In this document: positions 1 to 6,977 of the stretch, piece after piece | Layout of the letters: each line of letters starts with the position of its first letter | How positions within the stretch are numbered: the stretch's first letter is position 1 | Assembly (NCBI GenBank): GCA_035328405.1 | Contig: DAOLIT010000026.1 | Location: forward strand, 1 to 64,000 | Direction of reading: 5' to 3' | Source: JAEUKA01 sp035328405 | Lineage (GTDB): Bacteria > Myxococcota_A > Polyangia > Palsa-1104 > JAEUJZ01 | Length of the DNA: 64,000 bases | Notes under the pieces: model-generated | Database searches by the model: none | What the model was told of the DNA's origin: nothing | What the model saw: only the letters and a program-made list of their open reading frames with translations | Program-made: the position numbers and the translations under genes

Positions 1-69
1 TGGTCGGCCCACGCCTATTTGTTCCTCGGGAACGCCGTTTGTGACCATCTGAAAGGGGCCGGGGTGTGA
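1..69 (+). CDS. C-terminal end of unknown protein (partial)
   Basis: An open frame runs in from before the window and stops at TGA 67-69, giving 22 residues ending in CDHLKGAGV. The dinD-like start codon follows only 3 bases later on the same strand, so the two may have been co-transcribed. Nothing in this short tail identifies a family. Confidence 0.35.
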   Translation, partial: WSAHAYLFLGNAVCDHLKGAGV

Positions 70-72
70 ACC

Positions 73-881
73 ATGGAAGCTGACATTTCGGTATTTGTGA
101 GCATTCGGCGCGTGGACCCTCGGGGGGTCGAGTGCTGGTCGAGTCGAGAGTTTGCCGAGGCGCTCGGCTACACCGATCTGCGCAACTTTGCGGCGGTGCT
201 CGCGAAAGCCAAGCTGGCTTGCCTGAACAGCGGGCAGCCCGTCGAGGATCATTTTGTTGATATCAACGAAATGATCACGATCGGCAAGGGCGGGCAGCGG
301 ACGATCAAGACGACGCTGCTGTCTCGGTACGCTTGTTATCTGGCGATTCAGAATGCGGACCCCGGTAAGCCGATGGTGGCGCTCGGGCAGACGTACTTTG
401 CGGTTCAGACGCGGCGGCAGGAACTCAGCGACGAAGCGAGCGAGGCTGATCGTCGCTTGAGGCTGCGCGACGAGCTGCGGACGCACAACATCCAGCTTGC
501 CGACGCGGCGCGCGGGGCGGTATCGTCGAGCCTCAGGATTACGCCATCTTCCAGAATCACGGCTATCAGGGGTTGTATGGCGGACTGACGGCCCAAGACA
601 TTCACCGACGGAAGCAGCTTCAGCCGAGCGAACAGATCCTTGACCACATGGGCAGCGCCGAGCTGGCCGCGAACCTGTTTCGAGCGACGCAGGCCGAAGA
701 AAAACTCCGTCGAGAAGGCATCACTGGCAAGGCCAACGCCAACCGCACACATCGCGAGGTCGGAGCCAAAGTTCGTCAGACAATCCAAGAACTCGGTGGA
801 ACGATGCCCGAGGACTTGCCAACGGCAGAGAGCCTCAAGCGAATCGCAGCCCGTCGCAAAAAGGAACTCCCGCCAGGCTGA
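73..881 (+). pseudogene. dinD: DinD-like DNA-damage-inducible protein, frameshifted
   Basis: Two adjacent frames together match DinD along its whole length. The first, from ATG 73, carries GVECWSSREFAEALGYTDLR and RYACYLAIQNADPGKP. The second, read from about 516, carries DYAIFQNHGYQGLYGGL, ELAANLFRATQAEEKLRR and TIQELGGTMPEDLPT, and ends at TGA 879-881. The break lies in a GC run at about 508-518; loss of one base there explains the shift. DinD belongs to the BRO/antirepressor-like group, and in E. coli it is an SOS-induced protein that antagonises RecA. Here it sits in an accessory islet, convergent with an HTH gene 13 bases away. The indel could be true decay or a base-call error in the GC-rich run. 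Confidence 0.85.
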
Positions 882-894
882 TTCGACACTCCTC

Positions 895-1449
895 TCATGA
901 GGTCGAAGCGCTGGGCTGAGCCTGTGCCGCTCGGACGGCTCGTCGCCTCGGCGATTCCATCGGCCCGATTCCATACGCCAGCCAACCGGGCGACACGCCG
1001 AGCGCAGTCGCTAGTGCTTCGGTTGTATCGAGGCCCGGCACCGTGCCGCGCTCGATGTTGCCGACGGCTGTGTGACTAATCCCAGCAGCTGTCGCCACGG
1101 CCAACACCGACAGCCCTTGGTCGATTCGCGTCATCCGAAGACGTGCAGCCACTCCGAGCGCACGCAGCGTGTCGCAGGAAGAGTCTGGTGCCCCATCAAG
1201 CCCGTACGCCAGAAAGGCGGGCGACACACCGAGAGCAAACGCGAGCTTTTCGACGGTATCGAGGCGCGGAATCCGATGTCCCGCTTCCAGGCTGGCCACA
1301 AGTTCACGGTCTTTTGCCGTCGTCATCGTGGTCACGCCAAATCTTGTCAGGCCCTCAGCTTTGCGCGCACGTCGCAAACGAGAGGCAAAACCAAGAAACA
1401 GGGGATTCTTCCGGCCACGAACCACGGCACTCGCTAGCACGGGAATCAA
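895..1449 (-). CDS. transcriptional regulator with two XRE-type HTH domains
   Basis: This 184-residue protein has two Cro/C1-type helix-turn-helix units in tandem. The first is at roughly residues 22-80 (RLRRARKAEGL...ELVASLEAGHRIPRLDTVEK...LGVSPAFLAYG). The second is at roughly 98-160 (ARLRMTRIDQGLSVLAVATA...VGNIERGTVPGLDTTEA...LGVSPGWLAYG). The near-identical endings (LGVSP-x-x-LAYG) suggest an internal duplication. The farthest start is TTG 1449; a later GTG is possible. It probably regulates neighbouring islet genes or itself, and the palindrome at 1478-1488 just upstream is a candidate operator. Target and ligand are unknown. Confidence 0.8.
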   Translation of the reverse strand: MIPVLASAVVRGRKNPLFLGFASRLRRARKAEGLTRFGVTTMTTAKDRELVASLEAGHRIPRLDTVEKLAFALGVSPAFLAYGLDGAPDSSCDTLRALGVAARLRMTRIDQGLSVLAVATAAGISHTAVGNIERGTVPGLDTTEALATALGVSPGWLAYGIGPMESPRRRAVRAAQAQPSASTS

Positions 1450-1477
1450 TCCGACGACAAATTTCCGAAATTATCAA

Positions 1478-1488
1478 CGCAAATTGCG
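1478..1488. promoter_or_regulatory. possible operator palindrome
   Basis: CGCAA-A-TTGCG is a perfect 5-bp inverted repeat in a short AT-rich stretch immediately upstream of the double-HTH gene. Its position and symmetry suit a Cro/C1-family operator. This is an inference from symmetry only. Confidence 0.3.
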
Positions 1489-1654
1489 GTTATTATTGCA
1501 ACCATTGGGAACCTTAGGTAACAACGCTCCACGGGCAGTTGTACCCGTCAATACAAAAAAGCTCGACGGCGTTGTCTTGCCGATCGAGCTGAAGCCATCC
1601 GTTGCGCCTCCCTCACCGCTGAACTATGGTGGGCGCGGAAAGTGAGGGCTGGGC

Positions 1655-1888
1655 ATGAAGAACGTCAGCTTGAATGTCACGGTGCCGCCCGATCGGCGGC
1701 TGGTGGTGCAGCTTCCCGACGACGTGGAGCCGGGCGACGTGCGGCTTTTGGTGATTCAGGGGCCGAAGGGGCGCGTGAAGAAGTCTGACGACGACGCGCT
1801 TGCTTGGCTGCCGCAGCTTCACCTGACGAGCTGGCCCGAGGACTTCCCGCTGCGTCGCGAGGACATGTACGGTGACGACGGACGCTAA
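1655..1888 (+). CDS. putative antitoxin of PIN-domain toxin
   Basis: This is a 77-residue acidic protein. The N-terminal half (SLNVTVPPDRRLVVQLPDDV) alternates polar and hydrophobic residues, as in the beta-strand DNA-binding region of small antitoxins. The C-terminal tail (LTSWPEDFPLRREDMYGDDG) is acidic and probably wraps the toxin. I cannot assign it to AbrB, RHH or Phd with certainty. Its end overlaps the PIN gene start by 17 bases, which is the classical antitoxin-toxin arrangement and the main reason for the call. Confidence 0.65.
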   Translation: MKNVSLNVTVPPDRRLVVQLPDDVEPGDVRLLVIQGPKGRVKKSDDDALAWLPQLHLTSWPEDFPLRREDMYGDDGR

Positions 1889-2318
1889 GCGGGTCTTCGT
1901 CGATACCAATATCCTCGTGTCCGCGCTGCTCCCCGAGTCGCCGAAGTATTTCCATGCGCGTGGCATCCTGCGTCGGCTGTCTGAGGCTGATGCCGAGGTG
2001 TGGATCAGTCGCCAAGTGATTCGTGAGTATCTGGCTACGATGACCAAGTACGAGCGACTGTGGAGCGACGTGACGCGCGCTGCGCTCATCGACGCGGTGC
2101 GGACGCTGGAGCGGCACTACATCGTCGCCGAGGAGCTGCCGATCGTCGCGGAGCAGCTTTACTTTTTGCTCGGGCAAGTACCGACGGGCGGCAAGCAGGT
2201 TCTCGACGCAAACATCGTCGCAACCATGATCGCCTACGACGTGCGGACGCTTCTGACCTACAACCTCGACGACTTCAAGCGCTTCAGCGGCTTCATCGAG
2301 ATCGCCGACAGCCTGTAG
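1872..2318 (+). CDS. PIN-domain ribonuclease toxin (VapC-like)
   Basis: This 148-residue protein has the PIN active-site acidic residues in order: Asp in VFVDTNILVSALL (residue 11), Glu in IREYLATM (about 50), Asp in VLDANIVATMIAYDV (about 114) and Asp in LTYNLDDFKRFSGF (about 132-133). PIN toxins are Mg-dependent endoribonucleases that cleave tRNA or mRNA. The GTG start at 1872 lies 9 bases after a GAGGA ribosome-binding sequence inside the upstream gene, so translation is probably coupled. The length fits a complete toxin. Its RNA target is unknown. Confidence 0.85.
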   Translation: MTTDAKRVFVDTNILVSALLPESPKYFHARGILRRLSEADAEVWISRQVIREYLATMTKYERLWSDVTRAALIDAVRTLERHYIVAEELPIVAEQLYFLLGQVPTGGKQVLDANIVATMIAYDVRTLLTYNLDDFKRFSGFIEIADSL

Positions 2319-2826
2319 CGCGCGGCGTTACGGCGTTCGGATTTGACGACGAAGCCGCGCATCGGCATGTTCGCCGAATCGCACGCGGTGTCCTATATGT
2401 CTTTCCCGGTGGTGTCTCCAGGCTGGGCTACGCGGTGGAACGACGAAATCCAAGCCCTCGTTGATCGTCCCTCCCCAGCGAACCTCAGCGGTGACTACGG
2501 AGGCATCCCGTCGGAGCCGTCCACCGCGCGCCTCGCCAAAAGCTCGCGAATCCGCTCTGGCCACGTCGGACCGAACGCAGCACTGAGCAGCCCAGCCTCA
2601 GCGGCATAGGCTCGTCGCTCGCCATCTTCCCAGCACAGCACGCCGATGTTCTCGACGAAGCCGCACTCGCCCGGCGATTTGTGTGGATAGAACTCGCGCC
2701 ACCGTCCCTGCTGGCCTCCGAGCCCTCGCCCTTCCGACGGATGAACGCCAAGCATCGCTCGTGCCATGAAATCAACGCGCCACTTCCCGGACGGTACGCA
2801 GCGCTGGCTCTCTCGGAGCCCATCTT
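2319..2826. other. low-confidence accessory stretch
   Basis: This segment between the PIN toxin and the recombinase remnant has no gene I can name. The most coherent frame is the minus-strand 90-residue ORF listed separately. A second minus-strand frame continues across about 2328-2490 without a convincing start. The recombinase C-terminal domains would be expected here and are not found, so the stretch is probably recombined islet DNA. Confidence 0.4.
2495..2767 (-). CDS. hypothetical protein
   Basis: This is a 90-residue frame starting at ATG 2767, with a plausible protein-like composition (GECGFVENIGVLCWEDGERR, then TWPERIRELLARRAVDG). No Shine-Dalgarno sequence is obvious and I recognise no family. 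It lies on the same strand as the truncated recombinase and may be a mobile-element cargo gene or a chance frame. Confidence 0.35.
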   Translation of the reverse strand: MARAMLGVHPSEGRGLGGQQGRWREFYPHKSPGECGFVENIGVLCWEDGERRAYAAEAGLLSAAFGPTWPERIRELLARRAVDGSDGMPP

Positions 2827-3096
2827 TTATCGTCGGCGCATCATCCGCTGAAACGCGGGCCGATCGGTATTCTTCGCCGAGAAACCGCCATCAACGAAAA
2901 CCTCATCGACGAGCCAGCCTCGATCCGCAGCAGCGCGCTTGATTTCCTCTCGCTGCGCGTCGAGCGAAAGCCCATGTTGCACTTGCATGTCAGTAGACAC
3001 GCGACAGTACCCAAAGACCCTGATTTTGTGATTTGTATTACTATTTACGACTTTGTAAGAACGATTCTTGCCGTTGCGGATGCTGTGAGAGTACAT
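2827..3096 (-). pseudogene. truncated serine recombinase (resolvase N-terminal domain)
   Basis: From ATG 3096 the product is 89 residues. It contains the start of a resolvase/invertase catalytic domain: VFGYCRVSTDMQVQHGLSLD with the nucleophilic Ser at residue 34, then QREEIKRAAADRGWLVDE and GGFSAKNTDRPAFQRMM. The frame then stops. A complete large serine recombinase would continue with the YKLDRLxR helix, the recombinase domain and a zinc-ribbon/coiled-coil region, none of which follow in any frame. The gene starts about 70 bases from the point where the kinase gene is broken and reads away from it, as an integrase next to its attachment site would. Confidence 0.8.
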
Positions 3097-3164
3097 GGTT
3101 TGTGTCTCCGTCGCTGTGACCTCAAGTGGCCAACGTGAAAACAAACCATAGAAAAAGTGTAAGC

Positions 3165-3728
3165 GTCTCTGTGAATAATTCCTTGGTGGTGGACGGCTTG
3201 GAGGCCGTTGGCGATTTGGAGGGCGATTTTGCACATGCGTTCGGGCGGGACGGGGCCCTGACTGATGACTTTGCTCAGGGTGGGCCCGCGCAGGAACTCC
3301 ATGACGAGATAGGAACGGCCATCGGGGAGAACGCCGAAATCGGACACGATGACGGTGTTGGGATGCTTGACCTTGCAGGCGAGCTGGGCTTCTTGCAAAA
3401 AGCGGTACTGGGCTTCTTCGTCTTGCGGTTTGAGGAGAACCTTGATGGCGACCTCGGCATCAAGGAGGATGTGCCGCGCGCGGTACACGACGCCCATGCC
3501 ACCTGCGGACAACCGCTCGAGGACATCGAAACGCTCGCCGATGATGGTGCCGACCAAATCGTCGCTGTCGGCACGAGGCGTTTCACCGGATTCAAAGGCT
3601 TTTTGCCCTGGACTCGAAACGGTGTTGGCGGTGTCTTTTTTGGTTCCGCAAACATGCGAGTCCCCGTCCACATACAACTCGCCACAAGTGGCGCAGCGTC
3701 GAGCCTGAGCGGTGTTGTAAAGACTCAC
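3165..3728 (-). pseudogene. Ser/Thr protein kinase, truncated at the HRD motif
   Basis: The GTG start at 3728 follows a GGAGA ribosome-binding site. Residues 11-27 hold a CxxC...C zinc-ribbon-like segment. The kinase fold begins at about residue 65 with the Gly loop SAGGMGVVYRA, the ATP lysine in AIKVLL (Lys96) and the hinge LVMEFLRG. The homology ends abruptly at GIIHRD (Asp188, codon 3165-3167). The expected LKPDN, DFG and the whole C-lobe are missing, and unrelated sequence follows. Without the catalytic loop Asn, DFG and activation segment it cannot be an active kinase. The 3' half may lie beyond the left edge of the window if an element was inserted here. Confidence 0.88.
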
Positions 3729-4064
3729 AGAATGGTCTCCCTAAACCCCGGCGACTGCGCGCACGACGTTTCCATTTCACATGGGGCAAAGAAGCAGCCT
3801 AGGACGCCATCCCCCTGGCGATGCGGCGTGAAGGCAAAGCTCATGACACCACACCATGTTACACGAGGGGACGCCCATCCAGTGCCGATTTTTCATTGGT
3901 TTACCCGTCGGTGTCCACATCCAAACCGCACACATACACCTCGCGAGCCCGACCGAAAACAAATTCCAATCGCACGGCCCCCAAAATCGGACGCGACTCG
4001 CGCAGGTGTGCAGCACACAGCGCGCTTGCTTCCAGTGCGCGGGCCGCGATACCGTGCAAACTAG
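3729..4064. other. intergenic region between divergent genes
   Basis: This 336-base stretch separates the broken kinase gene (minus) from the DHH phosphoesterase gene (plus). Both promoters should be here, but I see no clear -10/-35 pair, hairpin or coding frame. Confidence 0.5.
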
Positions 4065-5084
4065 ATGGCTTTTGATCTTGCAAACGCCCTGCGGATGGCA
4101 TCGGAGTGGGCGAATGTGCGTCGGCCCAGGGCGCTGCTGTTGCCGCACGACAATCCTGATCCAGACTCTCTTGCGGCAGCGGCAGGTTTGTCGCTTTTGC
4201 TCGAAAAACAGGGCATCGAATGCACGATCGGAATGGCGGGAATCATTGGTCGAGCCGAAAACCGCGCAATGGTTCGCGTCCTGCGGTTCGATTTGAAACC
4301 GTTTGAAAACCTGGATCTGGATTCGTTCGGAATTGTCGCGCTGCTGGACACGCAACCGGGGACGGGAAACAACTCGCTGCCGCCGCATCGGCTTCCTGAC
4401 ATTGTGATCGATCACCATCCGACGAGGCCGCTTTCTCTGACGGTGCCGTGGTGCGACATTCGACCCGAGTTTGGCGGTTCCTGCACGATTGTGTGGCGCT
4501 ACCTGAAACAAGCGGGCATCGAGCTTTCGGCGGATTTGGCGACAGCGTTTTTGTACGGAATCAAAACGGAAACGCGCGATCTGGGACGGGAATGTGGTCC
4601 GCACGAACGCGAGGCGTATTTGGAACTGTCGGCGCAGGCGGATCACACCAAGCTGTACGCGATCACGAATCCAAAACTCAGCCGGGAACATTTTGTTGCG
4701 ATGGATCGGGCGTGTCGGCGCGCCATTTGTTGGGGCGAGCTGCTCGCGGTGAATTTGGGTTCCGTGCCGTACCCAGACTTGGTTGCGGAAATTGCAGAAC
4801 TTATGCTCGCGTATGAAAAAGCGCGGTACTGCCTGTGTTTGGGAGAGTACGAAGGGCAGGTTTTCCTGTCGATTCGCAGCGAAGATGAAGACTCGCACGC
4901 GGGTGAGTTGATTCGTCGGGTGGTGGGCAGCAAAGGTGCAGCGGGTGGACACGGAATGAGCGCGGGAGGCCGTCTGCATCAAACCGTCCGCAACGACACC
5001 GAGCTGAAAGTCCTGTACGACGAGGTCGTCGGAAACATGGTCGCGGAACTGTCGATTTCGCAACCGCCTGTGCCGCTTCTGTAG
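4065..5084 (+). CDS. DHH-family phosphoesterase (NrnA/RecJ-like)
   Basis: This 339-residue protein has the DHH superfamily motifs in order: PHDNPDPDSLAAA (Asp29, Asp32, Asp34), ALLDTQP (Asp95), VIDHHPT (Asp116-His117-His118) and GIKTETRDL. A C-terminal DHHA1 domain contains GGHGMSAGG, which in this family binds the nucleotide end. Such proteins are Mn-dependent nanoRNases, pAp phosphatases or cyclic-dinucleotide phosphodiesterases; the length and DHH+DHHA1 plan fit the NrnA type. There are no membrane segments or PAS/GGDEF domains, so a GdpP-type role is unlikely. A hairpin lies 21 bases after the stop. The exact substrate is not decided by sequence. Confidence 0.88.
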   Translation: MAFDLANALRMASEWANVRRPRALLLPHDNPDPDSLAAAAGLSLLLEKQGIECTIGMAGIIGRAENRAMVRVLRFDLKPFENLDLDSFGIVALLDTQPGTGNNSLPPHRLPDIVIDHHPTRPLSLTVPWCDIRPEFGGSCTIVWRYLKQAGIELSADLATAFLYGIKTETRDLGRECGPHEREAYLELSAQADHTKLYAITNPKLSREHFVAMDRACRRAICWGELLAVNLGSVPYPDLVAEIAELMLAYEKARYCLCLGEYEGQVFLSIRSEDEDSHAGELIRRVVGSKGAAGGHGMSAGGRLHQTVRNDTELKVLYDEVVGNMVAELSISQPPVPLL

Positions 5085-5105
5085 CCTCGGCCCGTTTGCG
5101 CACCG

Positions 5106-5125
5106 ACGAGAAGTACTATTCTCGT
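5106..5125 (+). terminator. possible terminator after DHH gene
   Basis: ACGAGAA-gtacta-TTCTCGT is a perfect 7-bp stem with a 6-base loop, followed by TTCTT. It begins 21 bases past the DHH stop. The stem is only moderately GC-rich and the T run is broken, so it may be a weak terminator. Confidence 0.4.
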
Positions 5126-5237
5126 TTCTTCACGCATTTCTTTGGTGCGTCCCCCTTTACGAAATGCCGAAACATTCACACGTTACCCCTGTTCGGGAAA
5201 GCCCGTTTCATGAACCCACTCAAACAGGAGAACGAGT

Positions 5238-5648
5238 ATGAGCAAGCCAATTCCCAAAGTGCAGAAGTACATGACCACCAATCCTCACACGGTTCGTGCG
5301 GATTTGCCGCTGGCCGACGCTGCAAAGTTCATGCGTGAACACCAAATCCGGCACCTTCCCGTCCTGCACGGAGGTGAACTCCTGGGCTTGGTCTCCATTC
5401 GGGACATTCACTTGATCGAGACCCTCAAAGATGTCGATCCAAAACAGGTGAAGGTCGAAGACGCGATGAGCCAGGATGTCTATGCGGTGTCCCCCGATTC
5501 TCCCCTGGATGAGGTCGCAGAGGAGATGTCCTCGAAAAAGATGGGCTCTGCGGTGGTGATGCAAAACGGAAAGGTCGTTGGGATTTTCACCGTCGTGGAT
5601 GCGCTGGCCGCCCTGGCCGAGTTGTTGCGCACCCGCTTGTCGAAGTAA
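5238..5648 (+). CDS. tandem CBS-domain protein
   Basis: This 136-residue protein is made of two CBS motifs. The first is at residues 8-62 (VQKYMTTNPHTVRADLPLAD...HLPVLHGGELLGLVSIRDI). The second is at 73-130 (VEDAMSQDVYAVSPDSPLDE...GSAVVMQNGKVVGIFTVVDA). A CBS pair forms a Bateman module that binds adenosyl nucleotides. Stand-alone forms usually sense energy charge or modulate partner proteins. An AGGAG site lies 7-11 bases before ATG 5238. It is a single gene with no obvious operon partner, so the partner protein cannot be inferred. Confidence 0.9.
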   Translation: MSKPIPKVQKYMTTNPHTVRADLPLADAAKFMREHQIRHLPVLHGGELLGLVSIRDIHLIETLKDVDPKQVKVEDAMSQDVYAVSPDSPLDEVAEEMSSKKMGSAVVMQNGKVVGIFTVVDALAALAELLRTRLSK

Positions 5649-5675
5649 CCCGCCGAGTCCCCCGCACATCCCTCC

Positions 5676-5760
5676 CTTTCGCTCCCCTTTTCGCTCCCCT
5701 TTTCACCCCAATTTTTGGCTCCTCTTTTCACACCCCTTTTCACTGGCCGTTTCACTTTCC
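5676..5760 (-). repeat. degenerate 12-bp tandem array at 3' end of KASIII-like gene
   Basis: Read on the minus strand, units resembling GTGAAAAGGGGA or GCGAAAAGGGGA recur with 12-base spacing, about seven copies with substitutions. The array straddles the stop of the KASIII-like gene and makes its C-terminus (SEKGCEKRSQKLG) Lys/Glu/Ser-rich. It resembles the 12-bp arrays at 6884, 19501 and 55549. Confidence 0.6.
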
Positions 5761-6851
5761 GCGTCACGGACCAGCGGAATTTGGATCGGAGCAAGTTTTA
5801 CGTCCTTCCAACGGAACACCATCGCGGACGCATTCGAGGTATTCCCAATTCCATACGCCAACACAAGACCCCCTTCTGGAATGAGCCCCGCATGCGCGCC
5901 ATAAAACAGACTGGTGGGAACCAACGCAGGGCCTGTGTTCGCAAACGTCGAATGCGTGTTGAGCGTCCGATTTGGATCGATTCCCAGACTGCGCACCGCA
6001 AACGGAATCATCCACGCAGTCGCTGCATTGAAAGCGAAAAAATCGATGTCTTGCAGGGCGAGCCCCGTTTTTTGAAGCACGCCGTGTACGCATTCCGGCA
6101 GGAATTTCTCGGCAGCCTGGCGAATCAATCTCCCACCTGCCGGAGCAAGCCGCATCCGCAACGCAGGTTTTTCCCGCACCGATGTGAGGTCGATCGTCAA
6201 CGCACCGCAGGTGTCCCGAGTGTTCACAGTGTGCGATCCAAGAAAAAAGGGTTCGTTTGCAGGGCCCACCACCATCGCGCAAATGCCATCTCCGTTCGCA
6301 ATCGAAACCGGTTCATCCGACGGCGCTCGCAGGGAATAAAAACAAGAGCCGATCAGGAGCACCCGGCGAGCCCGACCACTTTCGACCAGAGCCAGCGCCA
6401 ATTCGATTCCCAAAAGGGATGCCGAACAAGCCGCCTCGAGGTTCATCACCGGACACGAAAGACCCAGGTGCTTTGCGATGTAGGCCGCATTGCCGATGTC
6501 GATGTGTGCTGAAAAAAACGAACCTGCGATCACATAGTCGATGTCCGCAAGCGAAAGACCCGCACGGGCCACGGCCTCTTTGGCTGCGTTTGCTTCCAAT
6601 TCTATGGGATCTTCGTTTTCCCCCAGCCAGAACCGGTTTTTGCAACCGCGAAAGGGGTCTGACAAATAGGGACTCATGGCCTCGTCAAACAGTTGGCTGG
6701 ATGTGCCTTTCTCTTTGTGGCTCCAGGCTCGGTTCAGCGAAAGGTCCTCAATCTGCGCCACCATGTCCGCGTGGTGTTCCCGCCAAAAATCGTTGGTCAT
6801 CCGGCGCGAAGGAAAGCGGACGGCGAAGGACAAAAGTTTGCCTGCCTGCAT
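5703..6851 (-). CDS. 3-oxoacyl-ACP synthase III-like (thiolase-fold) enzyme
   Basis: This 382-residue protein shares the KASIII/FabH plan. The nucleophile Cys142 lies in NLEAACSASLLG, and an Asn in the FANTGPALVPTSL segment (Asn305) occupies the FabH Asn position. Where FabH has the catalytic His (consensus PHQAN), this protein reads FAFNAATAWM, so the His position is Asn275. Family members with altered triads can act as acyltransferases or unusual condensing enzymes instead of FabH. The last ~15 residues come from a low-complexity repeat. It is the third of three co-directional genes, 126 bases after a ThDP enzyme and downstream of an acyl-CoA ligase, which suggests a dedicated acyl pathway. 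Housekeeping FabH is unlikely because no fab genes are nearby. Confidence 0.8.
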   Translation of the reverse strand: MQAGKLLSFAVRFPSRRMTNDFWREHHADMVAQIEDLSLNRAWSHKEKGTSSQLFDEAMSPYLSDPFRGCKNRFWLGENEDPIELEANAAKEAVARAGLSLADIDYVIAGSFFSAHIDIGNAAYIAKHLGLSCPVMNLEAACSASLLGIELALALVESGRARRVLLIGSCFYSLRAPSDEPVSIANGDGICAMVVGPANEPFFLGSHTVNTRDTCGALTIDLTSVREKPALRMRLAPAGGRLIRQAAEKFLPECVHGVLQKTGLALQDIDFFAFNAATAWMIPFAVRSLGIDPNRTLNTHSTFANTGPALVPTSLFYGAHAGLIPEGGLVLAYGIGNTSNASAMVFRWKDVKLAPIQIPLVRDAESETASEKGCEKRSQKLG

Positions 6852-6883
6852 GTTGTTTCATTGCCTCTACGTTGTTGGGTTGG

Positions 6884-6956
6884 TTCGTTTTGGAGTTGTT
6901 TTTGGGGGTCGTTTCGGGGGTCGTTTTGGGGGTCGTTTTGGGAGTTGTTTTGGGGG
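6884..6956 (+). repeat. 12-bp tandem array in intergenic region
   Basis: About six units of TCGTTTTGGGGG (one of 13 bases, others with one or two changes) fill the 126-base gap between the ThDP-enzyme and KASIII-like genes. On the transcribed (minus) strand it is C/A-rich and could be read through. It does not form a hairpin. Confidence 0.75.
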
Positions 6957-6977
6957 TTCTGTCTTTCCCCCTTGCGA

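Noticed and set aside
1500..1654. Possible att site or promoter between the regulator and the TA pair
   Set aside because: No tRNA-like repeat or direct repeat with the kinase junction was visible.
2343..2609. Plus-strand 88-residue frame in the accessory islet
   Set aside because: It lacks a ribosome-binding site and family signal and overlaps a more coherent minus-strand frame; neither is strong.
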